NCBI GenBank assembly: GCA_930367215.1
Contig: OV884059.1
Location: 148,984,511-149,048,510 of the forward strand
Reading direction: 5' to 3'
Length of the DNA stretch: 64,000 bases
Source: Pollenia angustigena
Lineage: Eukaryota; Arthropoda; Insecta; Diptera; Polleniidae
Shown here: piece after piece, positions 36,672 to 47,765 of the stretch
How positions within the stretch are numbered: the stretch's first letter is position 1
Layout of the letters: the number at the start of each line of letters is the position of its first letter
Made by a program: the position numbers and the translations under genes
The notes under the pieces: generated by a model
The model's database searches: none
What the model saw: only the letters and a program-made list of their open reading frames with translations
What the model was told of the DNA's origin: nothing

Positions 36672-36907
36672 CAAGGTATATTTATAGCAGGTAGTCTCGG
36701 AAAGCCAGCTGGTTATTTTTTATTTGCTTGTTTTGCGATACAAACTGTCAAATGTTGTATAGTAAACAAGTAAACAAGTTTTTTGTCTCTTTTCAACCCC
36801 TTTGCTGTTTGACAGTTCGCATCGCAAAACAACAATAAAAAGCCCTGTTGTTTGTTTTATTGTACAATTGTTGTAATCTCGCGGCTACCTGCTATAAATA
36901 TACCTTG
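36672..36907. mobile_element. hAT-type MITE, 236 bp (CAAGGTATATTTA family)
   Basis: Perfect inverted ends of 23 bp beginning CAAGGTATATTTATAGCAGG, flanked by perfect 8-bp duplications ATCAAAAC (36664-36671 and 36908-36915). A second inner inverted pair (TGTTTTGCGATACAAACTGT / ACAGTTCGCATCGCAAAACA) is present. Non-coding. A 28-bp relative lies at 44028-44055. Confidence 0.92.
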
Positions 36908-37318
36908 ATCAAAACAAAAAACGCAAAAAGGGCAGCTTTCGAAGAAAAAGATAGAAAAAAACACAATATTTTCTGTCTCGTGACGCCTCTGTATACTCTG
37001 TGGCAGAGAAGCAAGCCGTAACGGCGCGGCTGACGGCTAGCCGCTCAACCGATTTTTTTCGACAAGCCGCGCCGCCGCCGATATACTCGGCTGATCGACG
37101 GCTCAATTGCTAGCTGATTGTCTTTTTTTCTATTTTTTTTTATATTAAGCCAAAATTAGTTATTTAATTAATTTTTGGTATTTTTAAATATTATTTAAGT
37201 TAGTGAATACTTACGAAAATCGGTATTTAATTAATTTTGTAGCACTGTTGCCTTATACAAATACTTAAAGAGTTTTAACGAAACTTTTTTGTATTTTGCA
37301 TGTGGAAAAGGTGGTTAA

Positions 37319-37508
37319 GGCCCGTTTTCACAACTAACCGTATATAAGTGTACCATTATTACAGCTTTACTTTAACATACCAGGTAGGTTAAACCTTAAT
37401 TTACTTTATCGCTCTTTACGATTGAGCTTTGAGTTTTAATAATGGAAAACTTTTTAAAAGGCCTGTTAAAGTCTACTTTTAGTTGTCGGTAAGTTGTGAA
37501 AACGGGCC
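37319..37508. mobile_element. Harbinger-like MITE (GGCCCGTTTTCACAAC family), copy 2
   Basis: GGCCCGTTTTCACAACTAAC at the left and GTAAGTTGTGAAAACGGGCC at the right, flanked by TAA (37316-37318 and 37509-37511). 190 bp, non-coding. Ends are near-perfect complements. Confidence 0.85.
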
Positions 37509-38442
37509 TAAGTGCAGTGCTTAAAAAGCTGCAGTTGAGATAGTAAAAGTCATAAGATTGTGCTGTTACTTCGACTTCTTCATTTGTCATTGGACAAAAA
37601 TAAACTTTTGCCTGTACTTCTGATTCATTAAATGAAAACAGTCGCAGTCAAGGCAAAAACAAAAAGTTGTACACAACAAAGAACATCTGCAGTCGACATG
37701 TTCGTTAATTTTCTCTAAAGTAGTTACACAAAGGTGTGACAAAATATCGGATTAAATAAAACAAATATTTTTATAAAAAATAATGGACCACAAACTTAAT
37801 TAATAAATGCCTGATGTTTCTAAATTTTAAGAAAATCTTATTGTAATATCTTTTAGTGACCGTAGTACAACTAACAAGGTATTTGCTATAAATAGTTTTT
37901 TTTTTTAATTTAAAAATTTAATTTATCTTTTATAAAATCTTTACTTTTTAAACCAATAAATCATTAGTTGTCTCTTTGTTTTTTTTATCTACATATATGT
38001 TTACTGTACATAAGTTCGGCGCAGCCGAATATTCTTTTTAGTCTTCAAAAAAATCGGCGCAAAGCAGCTCAGCCGCCGCCGCCGAATATTTTTGGTCTTC
38101 AGCCGCCGCCGAAAATTTTTAATCGGCTTGCTTCTCTGCTCTGTGGTCGTGCTTTCCATGTTATCAATCTTTATCCACAATTAAAAGCAACTCTACATAC
38201 ATTTGACAAAATACATCCCTGCTGTAGTTACAGCTGTTAAATTTTAATTCCACTTCATTCCCTTTGCAAACAGCAACGTTCGAATTAGTTTCAAATGCGC
38301 CAAAAATAAAACAAATCTCACTTTGTTTGCCTTCAAATACAAGCAATTAAAAAGGTTCATCTGTTTAAGCCATTAAGCTGAGTGAAATTTGTTAAACACG
38401 TATTAATTTTCTGAAAAGATTTTAAAATACGACTACTAAACT

Positions 38443-38808
38443 ATGGTTGAACGCATTGAAGATTTAAATCTCCCAAATGCTGTCATCACACGTCTAATCA
38501 AAGAGCGTTTGCCTGACAATGCCAACGTTGCCAAAGAGGCTAGGGCGGCTATAGCCAGAGCCGCTTCAGTATTTGTTATATTCCTGACCTCCACTTCAAC
38601 AGCTTTGGCACGTAAACAGAACCACAAAACCATAACAGCCGCAAACATTTTAGATGCCTTAAAGCAGCTGGAATTTGAAAGTTTTGTAGAACCTTTAACA
38701 AACGATTTGGAAACGTATCGTAAAGTGGTAAAGGACAAGAAGGAGAAGAGTAAGAAAGATACTGTTGCTGTAGAGAATGGTGGTGATAAGGAGGCCGAGG
38801 CAACGTAA
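38443..38808 (+). CDS. Chrac-14: Chrac-14 / POLE3-type histone-fold protein
   Basis: Intact single-exon gene of 121 residues. It starts MVERIEDLNLPNAVI, which is the family's conserved N-terminus and fixes the start; the next in-frame Met is internal. Residues about 8-93 form an H2B/NF-YB-like histone fold (NLPNAVITRLIK helix 1; KEARAAIARAASVFVIFLTS long helix 2; KTITAANILDALKQL helix 3). The tail from about residue 100 is first lysine-rich and then acidic. In Drosophila this protein pairs with a second small histone-fold subunit in the ACF/ISWI-containing CHRAC remodeller, and its orthologue POLE3/Dpb4 is a subunit of DNA polymerase epsilon; it acts in the nucleus. Two AATAAA signals follow the stop at 38855 and 38875. 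I saw no clear TATA box. The identification rests on direct family resemblance and the length is normal. Confidence 0.95.
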   Translation: MVERIEDLNLPNAVITRLIKERLPDNANVAKEARAAIARAASVFVIFLTSTSTALARKQNHKTITAANILDALKQLEFESFVEPLTNDLETYRKVVKDKKEKSKKDTVAVENGGDKEAEAT

Positions 38809-38854
38809 AAAAGAAGATGTTAAATTTTGTAAATTTAAGTGATATCTGTTTAAA

Positions 38855-38880
38855 AATAAACATTGTAATTTTGTAATAAA
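38855..38880 (+). promoter_or_regulatory. Poly(A) signals of Chrac-14
   Basis: AATAAA occurs at 38855-38860 and again at 38875-38880, 47 and 67 bases after the Chrac-14 stop codon. This spacing suits a short 3' UTR of about 60-90 bases. Which signal is used cannot be told from sequence. Confidence 0.6.
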
Positions 38881-39011
38881 AAAATGATTAAAAATTTCCA
38901 TGAAAGAACAAATTTTAAAGTTTGTCCAGTGTTTTACAGTAAGTGTACAAGGATTTATCTTAATGCAATTTTAAGTAATACTCGGAGCTCTGTAAAGTTA
39001 ATCAGGTAGGT

Positions 39012-39575
39012 GTGTGATGAAATTAATTGTTTTCAAAACTATCGTTTTTAGCAGAAGTGACAATTTCCGAGCGATTTAAAAATCCATTTCTGAGTTATAC
39101 GCTCATGTTCTAAAAATCGAAATGAATTGGTTTTAAAATCGAGCAAATTTTAATTATACTCGTTTACCATTAACAATCAAAGAATTTACTTCTATACCAT
39201 CTACATCCAATTCCAAGAGGGCACCTAAGGCCTCCAAGGCCATGGGACATTCACGCAGTCCTCTTTGTAATTTAAAAACGCTTCTGTGCTATAAGAACCG
39301 CCGAACTGTATTAATTTCGCCAAGAAAAAAATGAACTTTAGGTGTTCTGGCATTAGCCGGCAGTCTGCAGAACACTAATTAATAGCTTGCGTTGTCTCAG
39401 AGAGATCATAATGACTTTTCGCCAAACGATAACGTGTGATGAAAATAAATGTTTTCAAAACTATCGTTTTTAGCAGGAGTGACAATTTCCGAGCGATTTT
39501 AAAATCCATTTCTGAGTTATACGCTCATGTTCTAGAAATCGAAATGAATTGGTTTAAAAATCGAGCAAATTTTAA
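39012..39575. repeat. 142-bp direct repeats bracketing the APC7 fragment
   Basis: The segment beginning GTGTGATGAAA and ending GAGCAAATTTTAA occurs at 39012-39153 and 39434-39575 in the same orientation, with only a few substitutions and one single-base shift. The APC7 fragment fills the space between them. Only GTGT at the right joint is shared with the parent gene, which suggests a junction by microhomology. No coding potential was seen in the repeat. Confidence 0.85.
39152..39437 (-). pseudogene. APC7 exon-2 fragment (non-functional duplicate)
   Basis: About 285 bp closely match 43222-43507 of APC7, in the same orientation. The match covers the 3' part of exon 2 and about 15 bp of intron 2 including the donor, so this is a genomic-DNA copy and not a retrocopy. 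It is broken by small indels: a 1-base loss near 39270, an extra A in the A-run near 39330, and a loss plus a 4-base gain near 39360-39380. There are also several substitutions. The fragment begins and ends exactly at two 142-bp direct repeats (39012-39153 and 39434-39575). It has no start codon or promoter of its own. Confidence 0.92.
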
Positions 39576-39791
39576 ATAAAAAGAACCTTGAACTGAAAGT
39601 TCATAAAAATATCCTATTTTATCTACTTCATTTTTTTCAGTACCTATTAGCTTTACAAAAAACAACTCTTTAAGCCAGGAAAGACTAAGGTAATTTTGTA
39701 AATAATTCAACTTAAAATCTCGTTCGATTTCAATTTATCTTCATTTCGAAATCTAGAACATACCTGATAGTCTGTTTTTGTTCAAAATATA

Positions 39792-39938
39792 CAGGGGTGT
39801 CATGGAAATCGAAAACGTAAAACGAAAGAATTTGGCAGTTCTTTTTATTAAACTTTTAATCTAATTTTTACAATTTTTATTAAAAAAAATGCTGTGTAAT
39901 AGAGCATAATTTGTATAATAATTGCCATGACACCCCTG
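39792..39938. mobile_element. Small MITE, 147 bp, CAGGGGTGTCATGG ends
   Basis: CAGGGGTGTCATGG at the left and CCATGACACCCCTG at the right are perfect inverted ends with a hAT-like CAGGG start. The flanks do not show an 8-bp duplication. Non-coding; lies between Chrac-14 and APC7. Confidence 0.7.
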
Positions 39939-41640
39939 ATAGTTTAATTAAGAATGTGTGGGGCTTAAAATTCAGACCTGTAGGATGATCTTAAAAGACG
40001 CTATGTACGAGAAACCAAAAATAAGTAGGAAATGGGGAATGGTAGTTAAATTTAGAAAACAAACGTTTGCATGTCATTGATGTCGGAAATATGCAGATTT
40101 ATTTCCTTGTAATTTCGTTTTTGTTAGGATAAAATACATACTTTTTGTTTTTCACTCTGCTTATAACTAGATTAAAATATCGCTCACTTTTGAAAAATAG
40201 CGTATTTCCACAGGAATGTCATGATTTAATTCACCTGTTGTGTTTCTATAATATGTTGATTTTTACGAAGCTGACTTAAAATGTTTGGTTCGGTACAATA
40301 TGTTTGGACTGTTTTGTTCACTGTCCATTGATTACTTTAATTTCTGAAGAACAAGAGCCCCTATATTAAAGTTTAAAGTATACCAAGGGCACTTATAGGT
40401 AAATACGTAAAACTTCAACTTTAAATTCAGAAAACTGCATAAACATAACACCTACACACGTATGTACACTAGGGTGGAGCGCAAAAGTTGCTACTGTATA
40501 CCAGTAGATTGTGATTAATTTTTTTTAAATTTTGGCAATTTTTAAAGTTGTCACAACGACCTTGATTGTTTCATAAATGAGGTTAATTGATATATTGTAT
40601 TAATTGTTTTAATTACTTGTCGATATCACATATAGTTTAACATGAACCACAGAAAAAAATTAGGACAGTGTCGTCGTCTTTTGAGGTGCCACAAAAGGAT
40701 ATAATTTTGGTAAAAATAAGGAAAATCACATTTAATTAAAATGAAGTTTATATTTCTTTTACGGAATATAAGCTCTAGCCTAACTCTTATTATTTTTATT
40801 TAGAACTATTAAACGGCTTGAGTGTGACACACAAAAAAAATCTCAAGTTTTATTGTGCATGCCCTTAATTTATTGATTTAATTAAGATTTAAATTAAAAA
40901 TTTTGATAAAAAGTAAAAAATCGATTTTAAAAGCCCAATAATCGATTTCAGTATAAAATCGCATAAATAAATTCGATTGCAAAAAATCGATTTTTTTACC
41001 ACACAATCGATTTTCGATTAGAATCGAAATCGATTTACCAATCCCTAGTAGGAAGTGCATGGCGACAAATAATTTCAAAGCTTAATTTGCTTAATTTTAT
41101 TAAGTCAAATTTCAAAAAATAATTTATAAAGGACGAAAAATTCCCACATTCTATTAGAACTTTTGTTATTTTAGGGATTGAAATTTGAGATGGTCCAAAT
41201 TGCGGTGCATTGGAAGGCTTTTTTTTACTTAATTTCCAAATAACATGTACAATAATTTCCCAAATTTACAAATCTTTCAAAAAGACATACATACCTAGAC
41301 CATTTTCTAGCATTTGAAACCAAAAACTGTCCGTTAAAAAGCAAAATTTGTGTACAACTTTTCTCTTTTTGAGTTGGTGTGACAGCGACTGTTTATATTT
41401 AATGAATCAGGTGTAAAAGCAACAGTTTTTTTTTTTTTTTTTGGCCAATGAGAAATGAAAAAGTGGAAAAATGGCAGTTTTTCTCTTTGACTGCAGTTTT
41501 TTAAACGCTGCAAATATGAAAATCGAATAACAATCATTGATAAACTAAATTGATGACAAACGTACTATTTCGAAATTTTCTTTTCACATGCAAAGTTTTT
41601 AATGTAGATAAAAAAGTACAATATTAATCAAATGTGTACT
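39939..41640. other. Intergenic DNA between Chrac-14 and APC7
   Basis: No gene recognised. 40915-41046 is rich in AATCGATTT words and ends CCAATCCCTA, which looks like a hAT-type right end (TAGGG inverted), but no left end was found. A TAGGGTGGAGCGCAAAAG start at 40475 is a possible but poorly matching partner. Confidence 0.35.
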
Positions 41641-41646
41641 GTAATT

Positions 41647-41652
41647 TTTATT
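41647..41652 (-). promoter_or_regulatory. Candidate poly(A) signal of APC7
   Basis: TTTATT on the + strand reads AATAAA on the APC7 strand, 234 bases after the stop. A second AATAAA (41876-41881) lies only 5 bases past the stop codon and would give an unusually short 3' UTR. The choice between them is inference. Confidence 0.4.
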
Positions 41653-41885
41653 TTTTTCCACTATAACTTAAACAATCTATAATTAAATATTAAACATAAC
41701 TAAATATAAAATTAATGATGAAGACATAAAAAAATGGATTTCTTCTTAACTTAAGCAATGTGAAAAAATAAATCGAAATATATGAAAAAAACACGCATTA
41801 ATGCCTACTAAATAATGATTCTTAAAGAATACATAAATTGAAATTGAAAAAAAAAACAAATCAACAAATAATCTTTTTATTTAAA

Positions 41886-43869
41886 TTAGCTTGTCAATTC
41901 AGCATCAACATCCTGCCAAAATGGATCCGAAAATGTATCCGATTCATTATCATCATGTGCTACCGCAGGCGATGAAAATTCGACTGCCTCAATTGAGGGA
42001 TCATCACATTCTATGGGCCATTCTTCATCTTGATTGGCCGATGAAGCCATCGATGTATCCTGTTCATTTTTATTGCTTGCCCAATTGGCTTTGCCCAAGG
42101 CACTGACACCGTCTAATGCACGCTGATATGTTGGTTCCATGCTCAAAGCTATTGTGTAATATTCCAAGGCACCATTTAGATCTTTTTCTGCTGCTAAAAT
42201 ATCACCCAACATTGTGAACAGTTTAAAATGAGGATAATTGACCACTTGCTTCTTAAGCAATGTTATAGCCTCTTGGGTTTCACCTTCCGAATGACAGAGT
42301 TCAGCCATTAAGGCTACCGCAGGAGCATAATGTTCATCGATTTCCAAAGCTTTGCTAACGACTTTTTTGGCACCTTTCTTAACAGTGGGATGAGTAGAAT
42401 GAATGAGAGTGCGGGCAAACATCTGTTTTAAAAATGTAAAAATGATTTTTGGAATGAATAAAATACTAATATTCTTTATTTTTTGTTAAGCTGTATGTAT
42501 CAAATTCCCTAAAATCTTACCACCAAACTCCTAGGAGATTCTCTAAAATATCTAACAGCCATAGCACACATTGTTTGAGCCTCTTTCGAACGCTTCATTC
42601 CCACATAACAATGGAACAAACCCTTGTAAACTTCAAAACGATAATTTGCTATACATTGTGCGGCTCTAAAGAAGTAAATAGCATCCTTGTGTCGCTTTAT
42701 TTGCAAACATATTTTACCTCTTAACAACTGAGCCTCAACATTTCGAGGATTAACGGATAAAGCTTTATTGGCGAAAGATGCTGCCTTCTCCAATTTACCA
42801 TTGGCGTAAAAACTTTGAGCCAAAACAAACCATGTTCCTGAAGTAAATTCGTGAATATTGGTCAACTGTGCTGTTATATTGTCAAGCTCTTCTAATTTTT
42901 GATTGTACTCAAAGACCACCGAAAGAGGCATAAGGGCATCCCAGTTATAAGGATTTAACATGTAAGCAGTTTCCAAATAATGCTGGGCCTGAATAGAATT
43001 GCCATAATAATAGAAACATTTGCCAATTAATGTGATCAAATGTTCATTTTGATGAAATTTTGTTTTCTCATTAATACTTTGGAATGTTTTGGAGGCTTCT
43101 AAATGTTTGCGACTATAAAGCTGGGCATGGCCTTTTATCCAAGTGCTAAGCCATTCTATATTTTTGGGTACTGTGCTGGCTGCAAAGAATATTGTTTAAA
43201 AAAACCATTTGTAATATTTAAATTATACTCGTTTACCATTAACAACCAAAGAATTTACTTCTATACCATCTACACCCAATTCCAAGAGGGCACATATGGC
43301 CTCCAAGGCCATGGGACATTCACGCAGTACCTCTTTGTAATTTAAAATCGCTTCTGTGCTATTAGAACCGCCGGACTGTATTAATTTCGCCAAGAAAAAA
43401 TGTACTTTAGGTGTTCTGGCTTTGGCTGGCAAAGTCTGCAGAACACTAATAGCTTGCGTTGTCTCGGAGAGCTCATAATGACTTTTCGCCAAACGATAAC
43501 GTGTTTCGGTCTCATTGAAATGTTCATATGTTGTCTCTATGGCCGTCAAATGTGTTGTTTTAAAGCGGCACATAAATTTCCGCATCAACAGGGCTGAATT
43601 TAATTGTCTAATAGCCATGCGAAACTGTCGTTCCTGGTAGCAGGCATTGGCATGAAATAATAAAACCTGGTATTCCAATTCAGCCGTTGCCAAGGAACGA
43701 TCATTTTGCAAAAGTGTATAAAGCAAGCTGGCCTAAATATTGTAAAGTGAAGCAAATTATTCAACGTAAACTCCAAGCAATTTTTCCTTAAACTTACGGC
43801 TGTTATAACACTGCTGTATAATTCATTATCATACAACTTTTTAATATTTGTTAACAATACAGTTTCCAT
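41886..43869 (-). CDS. APC7: Anaphase-promoting complex subunit 7 (TPR protein), 4 exons
   Basis: Four coding exons on the minus strand: 43869-43798, 43732-43237, 43179-42521 and 42422-41886, joined in frame as 1764 nt (587 residues plus stop; vertebrate APC7 is about 565-600). Introns are short (65, 57 and 98 bp) with GT-AG ends: donors GTAAGT, GTAAAC and GTAAGA, acceptors TTTAG, TTGCAG and AACAG. The protein is almost entirely TPR-like helical repeats. Recognisable blocks are residues about 36-75, then RTPKVHFFLAKL and NYKEVLRECPMALEAI (both close to vertebrate APC7), 234-268, 303-337, 338-403 and 470-515. An acidic, Ser-rich tail covers about 525-587. APC7 is a non-catalytic scaffold of the APC/C ubiquitin ligase, in the TPR arm that engages co-activators. 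No frameshift or stop was seen. The start Met at 43869 is the first in exon 1. Confidence 0.93.
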
Positions 43870-44027
43870 ATTATTTATTTTTGCAAATAAAAACTAATTA
43901 TTTTTTCTTTTTTGTTTGTTTTCACTGGAAAATGCAAATACTTTTTCAGATTGTTTTAATCAAAACACTGTCGCTAAAAAGTGGACTAAAATATTTACTA
44001 CTTTTTATAATAAGTTATTGTCGCACC

Positions 44028-44055
44028 CAAGGTATATTTAAATATAAGTACCTTG
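44028..44055. mobile_element. 28-bp miniature hAT derivative with perfect target duplication
   Basis: CAAGGTATATTTA ... TAAGTACCTTG, flanked by GTCGCACC at 44020-44027 and 44056-44063. The left 13 bases equal the start of the 236-bp MITE at 36672. Only the ends remain. It sits 159 bp upstream of the APC7 start codon, so it probably lies in or beside the APC7 promoter. Confidence 0.85.
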
Positions 44056-44337
44056 GTCGCACCATATGTTAACAGTATTGCCAGATTCCAATATAAAGTG
44101 GTATATGTCTTTGCTAATATGAATGTATTGTCTTTGCTAAGAAAAATTAAAATGATAATTCTTAAATACCCATCAAAACAGGAGCGGAAATAGTTGACTG
44201 AAAATATCTTGAACGAGGGAAATGGAAGTAAAAGAGAAACATAGTGTTATAAAGAGTAGATTTACAAAAATGGCTTTCTTTTCCGTTTCTTATAAAACTC
44301 ATACCAAAATCAATGAGTATGTTTTATCAGTACGAGC

Positions 44338-44992
44338 ACCAGTATTGCGATTCACTAACTTTTATAACGACAATCGAATCGTTAAAATAAGTATAACGAA
44401 AATTTATCGAATATGCTATTCTGTTAAATTTTTAACAATATTCGCTGTCATTTAAAGTCAGCTGTTACTTTAAGCAATTTTTTTGTCGTTATCTTAGCGA
44501 CAATAATTAAGTTTGTGTTTATTTTATCGATAAAATGTTATTATGTTGAAAATAGCTTAAATACATTTAAAGATACATATATTCATATGTATGAACAAAA
44601 ACAAAATAATAAATTTAAAATTTCCAAAAGAAAGCAAATTAAGAACAAATATAAAATTCTAAATGTAAAATTCACAAAAAAAAAAGTATAAAACCACAAA
44701 TTAACCCTTCGTCTTACTTATAAGTCTGGCCAGAACTTTTTCAATGCATTTTGAATGAAAAAACATGTGTAACAAGGGGGGTTAAGAACAATTTCATATG
44801 TTTTATTTTATTCTCTTTTGTGCTTTTCGTTTTTTTTTTAACATTTTGTAGACAGAGATGTTACAAAAAAACAGCTGTGTACTATCGTTAAAAAATGTAC
44901 AGAATCACACTATCGTTACTGCAAGCGAATATAATTGCCGAAAAAATATTACGATTGTCGGATGGTTAAAACTAAGTGAATCGCACCACAGT
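44338..44992. mobile_element. Element with AACGACAAT-rich arms
   Basis: CAGTATTGCGATTCACTAAC then TTTTATAACGACAATCG at the left, and CGATTGTCGGATGGTTAAAA then CTAAGTGAATCGCACCACAG at the right, form imperfect inverted ends of about 38 bp. The 5' end resembles 27865. No target duplication seen. Non-coding. Confidence 0.55.
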
Positions 44993-45134
44993 AAAATTAG
45001 CTAAAATTACATATGTATTTTCAACTACATATGTATGTACATATCAGAGATCAGCAATGAATCGTTTTTTCACTACTCATACTGACTAATGCAATTGTAA
45101 GTATGTATAAGTGCGTAAAAATCATTTAAACTAA

Positions 45135-45502
45135 CCCTGCAAATAATAGGACCAATCCAAACGCCCGTGTAAAGAGTAGTCCACAAGGGACCAGGACTAG
45201 TCCAAAACTAACCCAAACGTATGGAAAAAACCTGGTCTATTTAACATTACGATGTCCTAGGAGAGGACCATATAACCCACCTTTGGACCACTAAGGAGTA
45301 GTTTTAAAACTACTCCATGGTGTACACAAGAGTTTTGAAGTCGTTTAAAAACGAAAGCATGTCGTTAAAAAACGAAGACATGCCGTCCCACTACAAACAC
45401 TTTTTAACAATCATATGGTCCATGCTTGCATTACATCGGACCAGTCCATGGAGTAGTCCATTTTATCAGAATGGATCAGGTGGTCCAATTTTATTTGCAG
45501 GG
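45135..45502. mobile_element. MITE with CCCTGCAAATAA ends
   Basis: CCCTGCAAATAATAGGACCA at the left, TGGTCCAATTTTATTTGCAGGG-like complement at the right. Related sequence, in the opposite orientation, occurs inside 10797-11664 and twice inside 28808-30722 (shared GTTTAAAAACGA, CTACTCCATGG and GGACCATAT). Flanks share AAACTA, so the duplication is not fully clear. Lies in the left part of hAT-a. Confidence 0.7.
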
Positions 45503-46494
45503 AAACTACTCTGATTCACTCATACTCACAAGAGAAATATTTATGAGTTCTCCGTCGACATTATACGCATACTCATAAATGACGTCAGCTTGATTTATAA
45601 TTTCAAGAAAATACTTACAATATTCACCAGCGTTACCGTTGGTGCCACTAAAGTGGCATTTTGCCACTTTTTCGACTGTTTGGATACTACTTGGCCACTT
45701 TTACAAAATGCACCCAAATGTGGTACTTTTTGTGATTCTTGCCACTTTTTTGATACTTTTTCCGTTAGGGAAAGATACTTTTTTTCTGTTTTATTATAAC
45801 TCCCAACTTTAATGTAAGCAAAACTGTTTTAATATATTAATATCATGCGTGGTTCGCTGAAAATCGGTTGAAAAAACTTTCTATTAACCTGTTTTATTTA
45901 TTGTGAATAAGGGGGTAAGGATATCTCGCATATATATATTGTTCGTGAAGCAGAAACCAAACTTTTCTAAAATTTGTGTAATTGACATTAAAAGTAAAAT
46001 TAAAGTGTTTACCAAAAATTGTGTAAAGAATTGATATAAAAAATAAAAAGCTCAATATATTGAAGTATTTAGACTTATTATATGAAGATAAGCTATTTCG
46101 AATTAGTTTCGGAGTTTAAAGATATTAAAACTGACCCAGATGCATTTCAACATGAATTTAAACTTCTAGAGAGTAAAGTAAATGACGCGAATTATGAATA
46201 ATTATTTAAAATTTCGAATTCTGAATATTTTTGGCGTGAAATTGGAACATTGAAAAATAGATTTGATGAGTTATACCTCTATACATATATATTCAAACTT
46301 GTTCAAATTGATCTCTCATATTTTTACATTGTCATCAGGCCTTGCCGTTTTTGCCGATTTATCAGGATTTTGCCGATTTTTTTCCTCTAAATTATCAAAG
46401 TGCCGATTTGCCAATTTTTGCTTCAAAAATGCCGATTTTTTGACTAACACGTAAAAGGCGATTACTTTTTGTTTGTTTGATAATAATACACTAA

Positions 46495-47100
46495 TGGCGA
46501 TTTCTTTTCTGAGAAAAATGTTGCATTAATGTTACATGTTCTACATTTTTGTGTTCGTTTGTACATAAAATACAACTGTGGGAAAAATTTTCAAGTTCTT
46601 TTGTGAATATGTTGATAAAAATCATGCAAAACATGTTGCATGTTTTACCCTTACTTTTACTTAAGGTGTTCATACTGCCCTGTCTTACAACTTTGGTACT
46701 TACTACTTTGTTTGTACAACCAATGTTTTATTTTGCTTGTCATAATTCATACAGCTCATAATTTTGTAAAAAAAAATTATTTTAAAAGAAAATATAAATA
46801 TATTTACACATTAAAATTAAAAAAAGTCTATTTATATTATAATCGTTTAAATTTTTCTAAGCCATTAGTGATGTCAATATTTGTTTTCAAGCCATAATTG
46901 CGTTCAGAAACCGCTCAAATAGCATTAAAAATCGCTCATGAAGTACATTAATTATGAAAGTGTAATAGTTGTAAATAAAAGCAGCTAATTGTGTTCTATT
47001 AAAATTGCACAACATGTAACACTTCCAGTGATTATAGGTAACATTAGAAAATGTTACATGTATAAACGGTAGCATATTGTTTTCAGAAAAGAAATCGCCA
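46495..47100. mobile_element. Harbinger-like MITE inside hAT-c, 606 bp
   Basis: TGGCGATTTCTTTTCTGA and its exact complement at 47083-47100, flanked by TAA (46492-46494 and 47101-47103). The interior has TGTTACATGT and AATGTTACAT inverted words. Non-coding. Confidence 0.85.
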
Positions 47101-47380
47101 TAACTTTAAGCGATACTGAAACAGTTGTAACATTGAAAAGAGACAACTCTTATTAAGTCAGCGCTTCTACTAAAGAAAAAGGGGTTAGTTTTATACAATA
47201 TTAAATGCAGTGTTTGTAACGAGTGTTGGGCCAAAGTTAAAAAAGAAATAATTTTTAAACCTAAAATAATTCAGTTAAAATTTATTTTTCTATTAGGAAA
47301 ATATAAAACATTTTATATTTGTGTTTGAAAAGTATTTATCTACTTAAAAAATTAAAGGTAAGATAAATGTATATTCACTA

Positions 47381-47765
47381 CACTCAAAATATTATGTAGT
47401 TAAATTCAAACGAAAATTCATTTGAAACAAATTAAAATTCATTTAAAAAACGGATCATTTACATTTCATTTAAAACAAATGATTTTTTCAGTAATTTCTA
47501 AGTTTTTTATTTATTGAACATCATATTCGTTAAAATTGAATAGTTTTTACTTTTAAAAAATATATTTTAACCGATAAAAATCAAACAAATTAACAAAAAA
47601 AAAATACGGAAAACATTAGTTTTTGGTAGTTTGTTTTTTTAATAACAAACATAAATGTTGAAAAATAAATTTATTCGTAAAATAACTATATTTTTATTCA
47701 ATTTTAACAGTACCGAAAACGAATTTAATAACCTACAATCAGTTACTGTAATAATTTTATGAGTG
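47381..47765. mobile_element. TA-flanked element inside hAT-c, 385 bp
   Basis: CACTCAAAATATTATG at the left, ATAATTTTATGAGTG at the right, TA on both sides (47379-47380 and 47766-47767). Its last ~125 bp recur at 60640-60775 (AACTATATTTTTATTCAATT ... CAGTTACTGTAATAATTTTA). The ends resemble those of 54356-56028 (CACTCACAATATT). Confidence 0.82.

Noticed and set aside
36909..37106. Arg/Ala-rich minus-strand frame in a GC-richer patch (CGCCGCCGCCG)
   Set aside because: Short, no domain; the same GCCGCCGCCGA words recur at 38065-38120, so it is repeat sequence.
38436..38738. Minus-strand frame of 100 codons over Chrac-14
   Set aside because: It is the antisense shadow of Chrac-14 and has no family features; the + strand protein is clearly the conserved one.
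41891..42106. Plus-strand frame over APC7 exon 4
   Set aside because: Antisense shadow of a clear TPR exon; same holds for 43103-43345 and 43400-43597.
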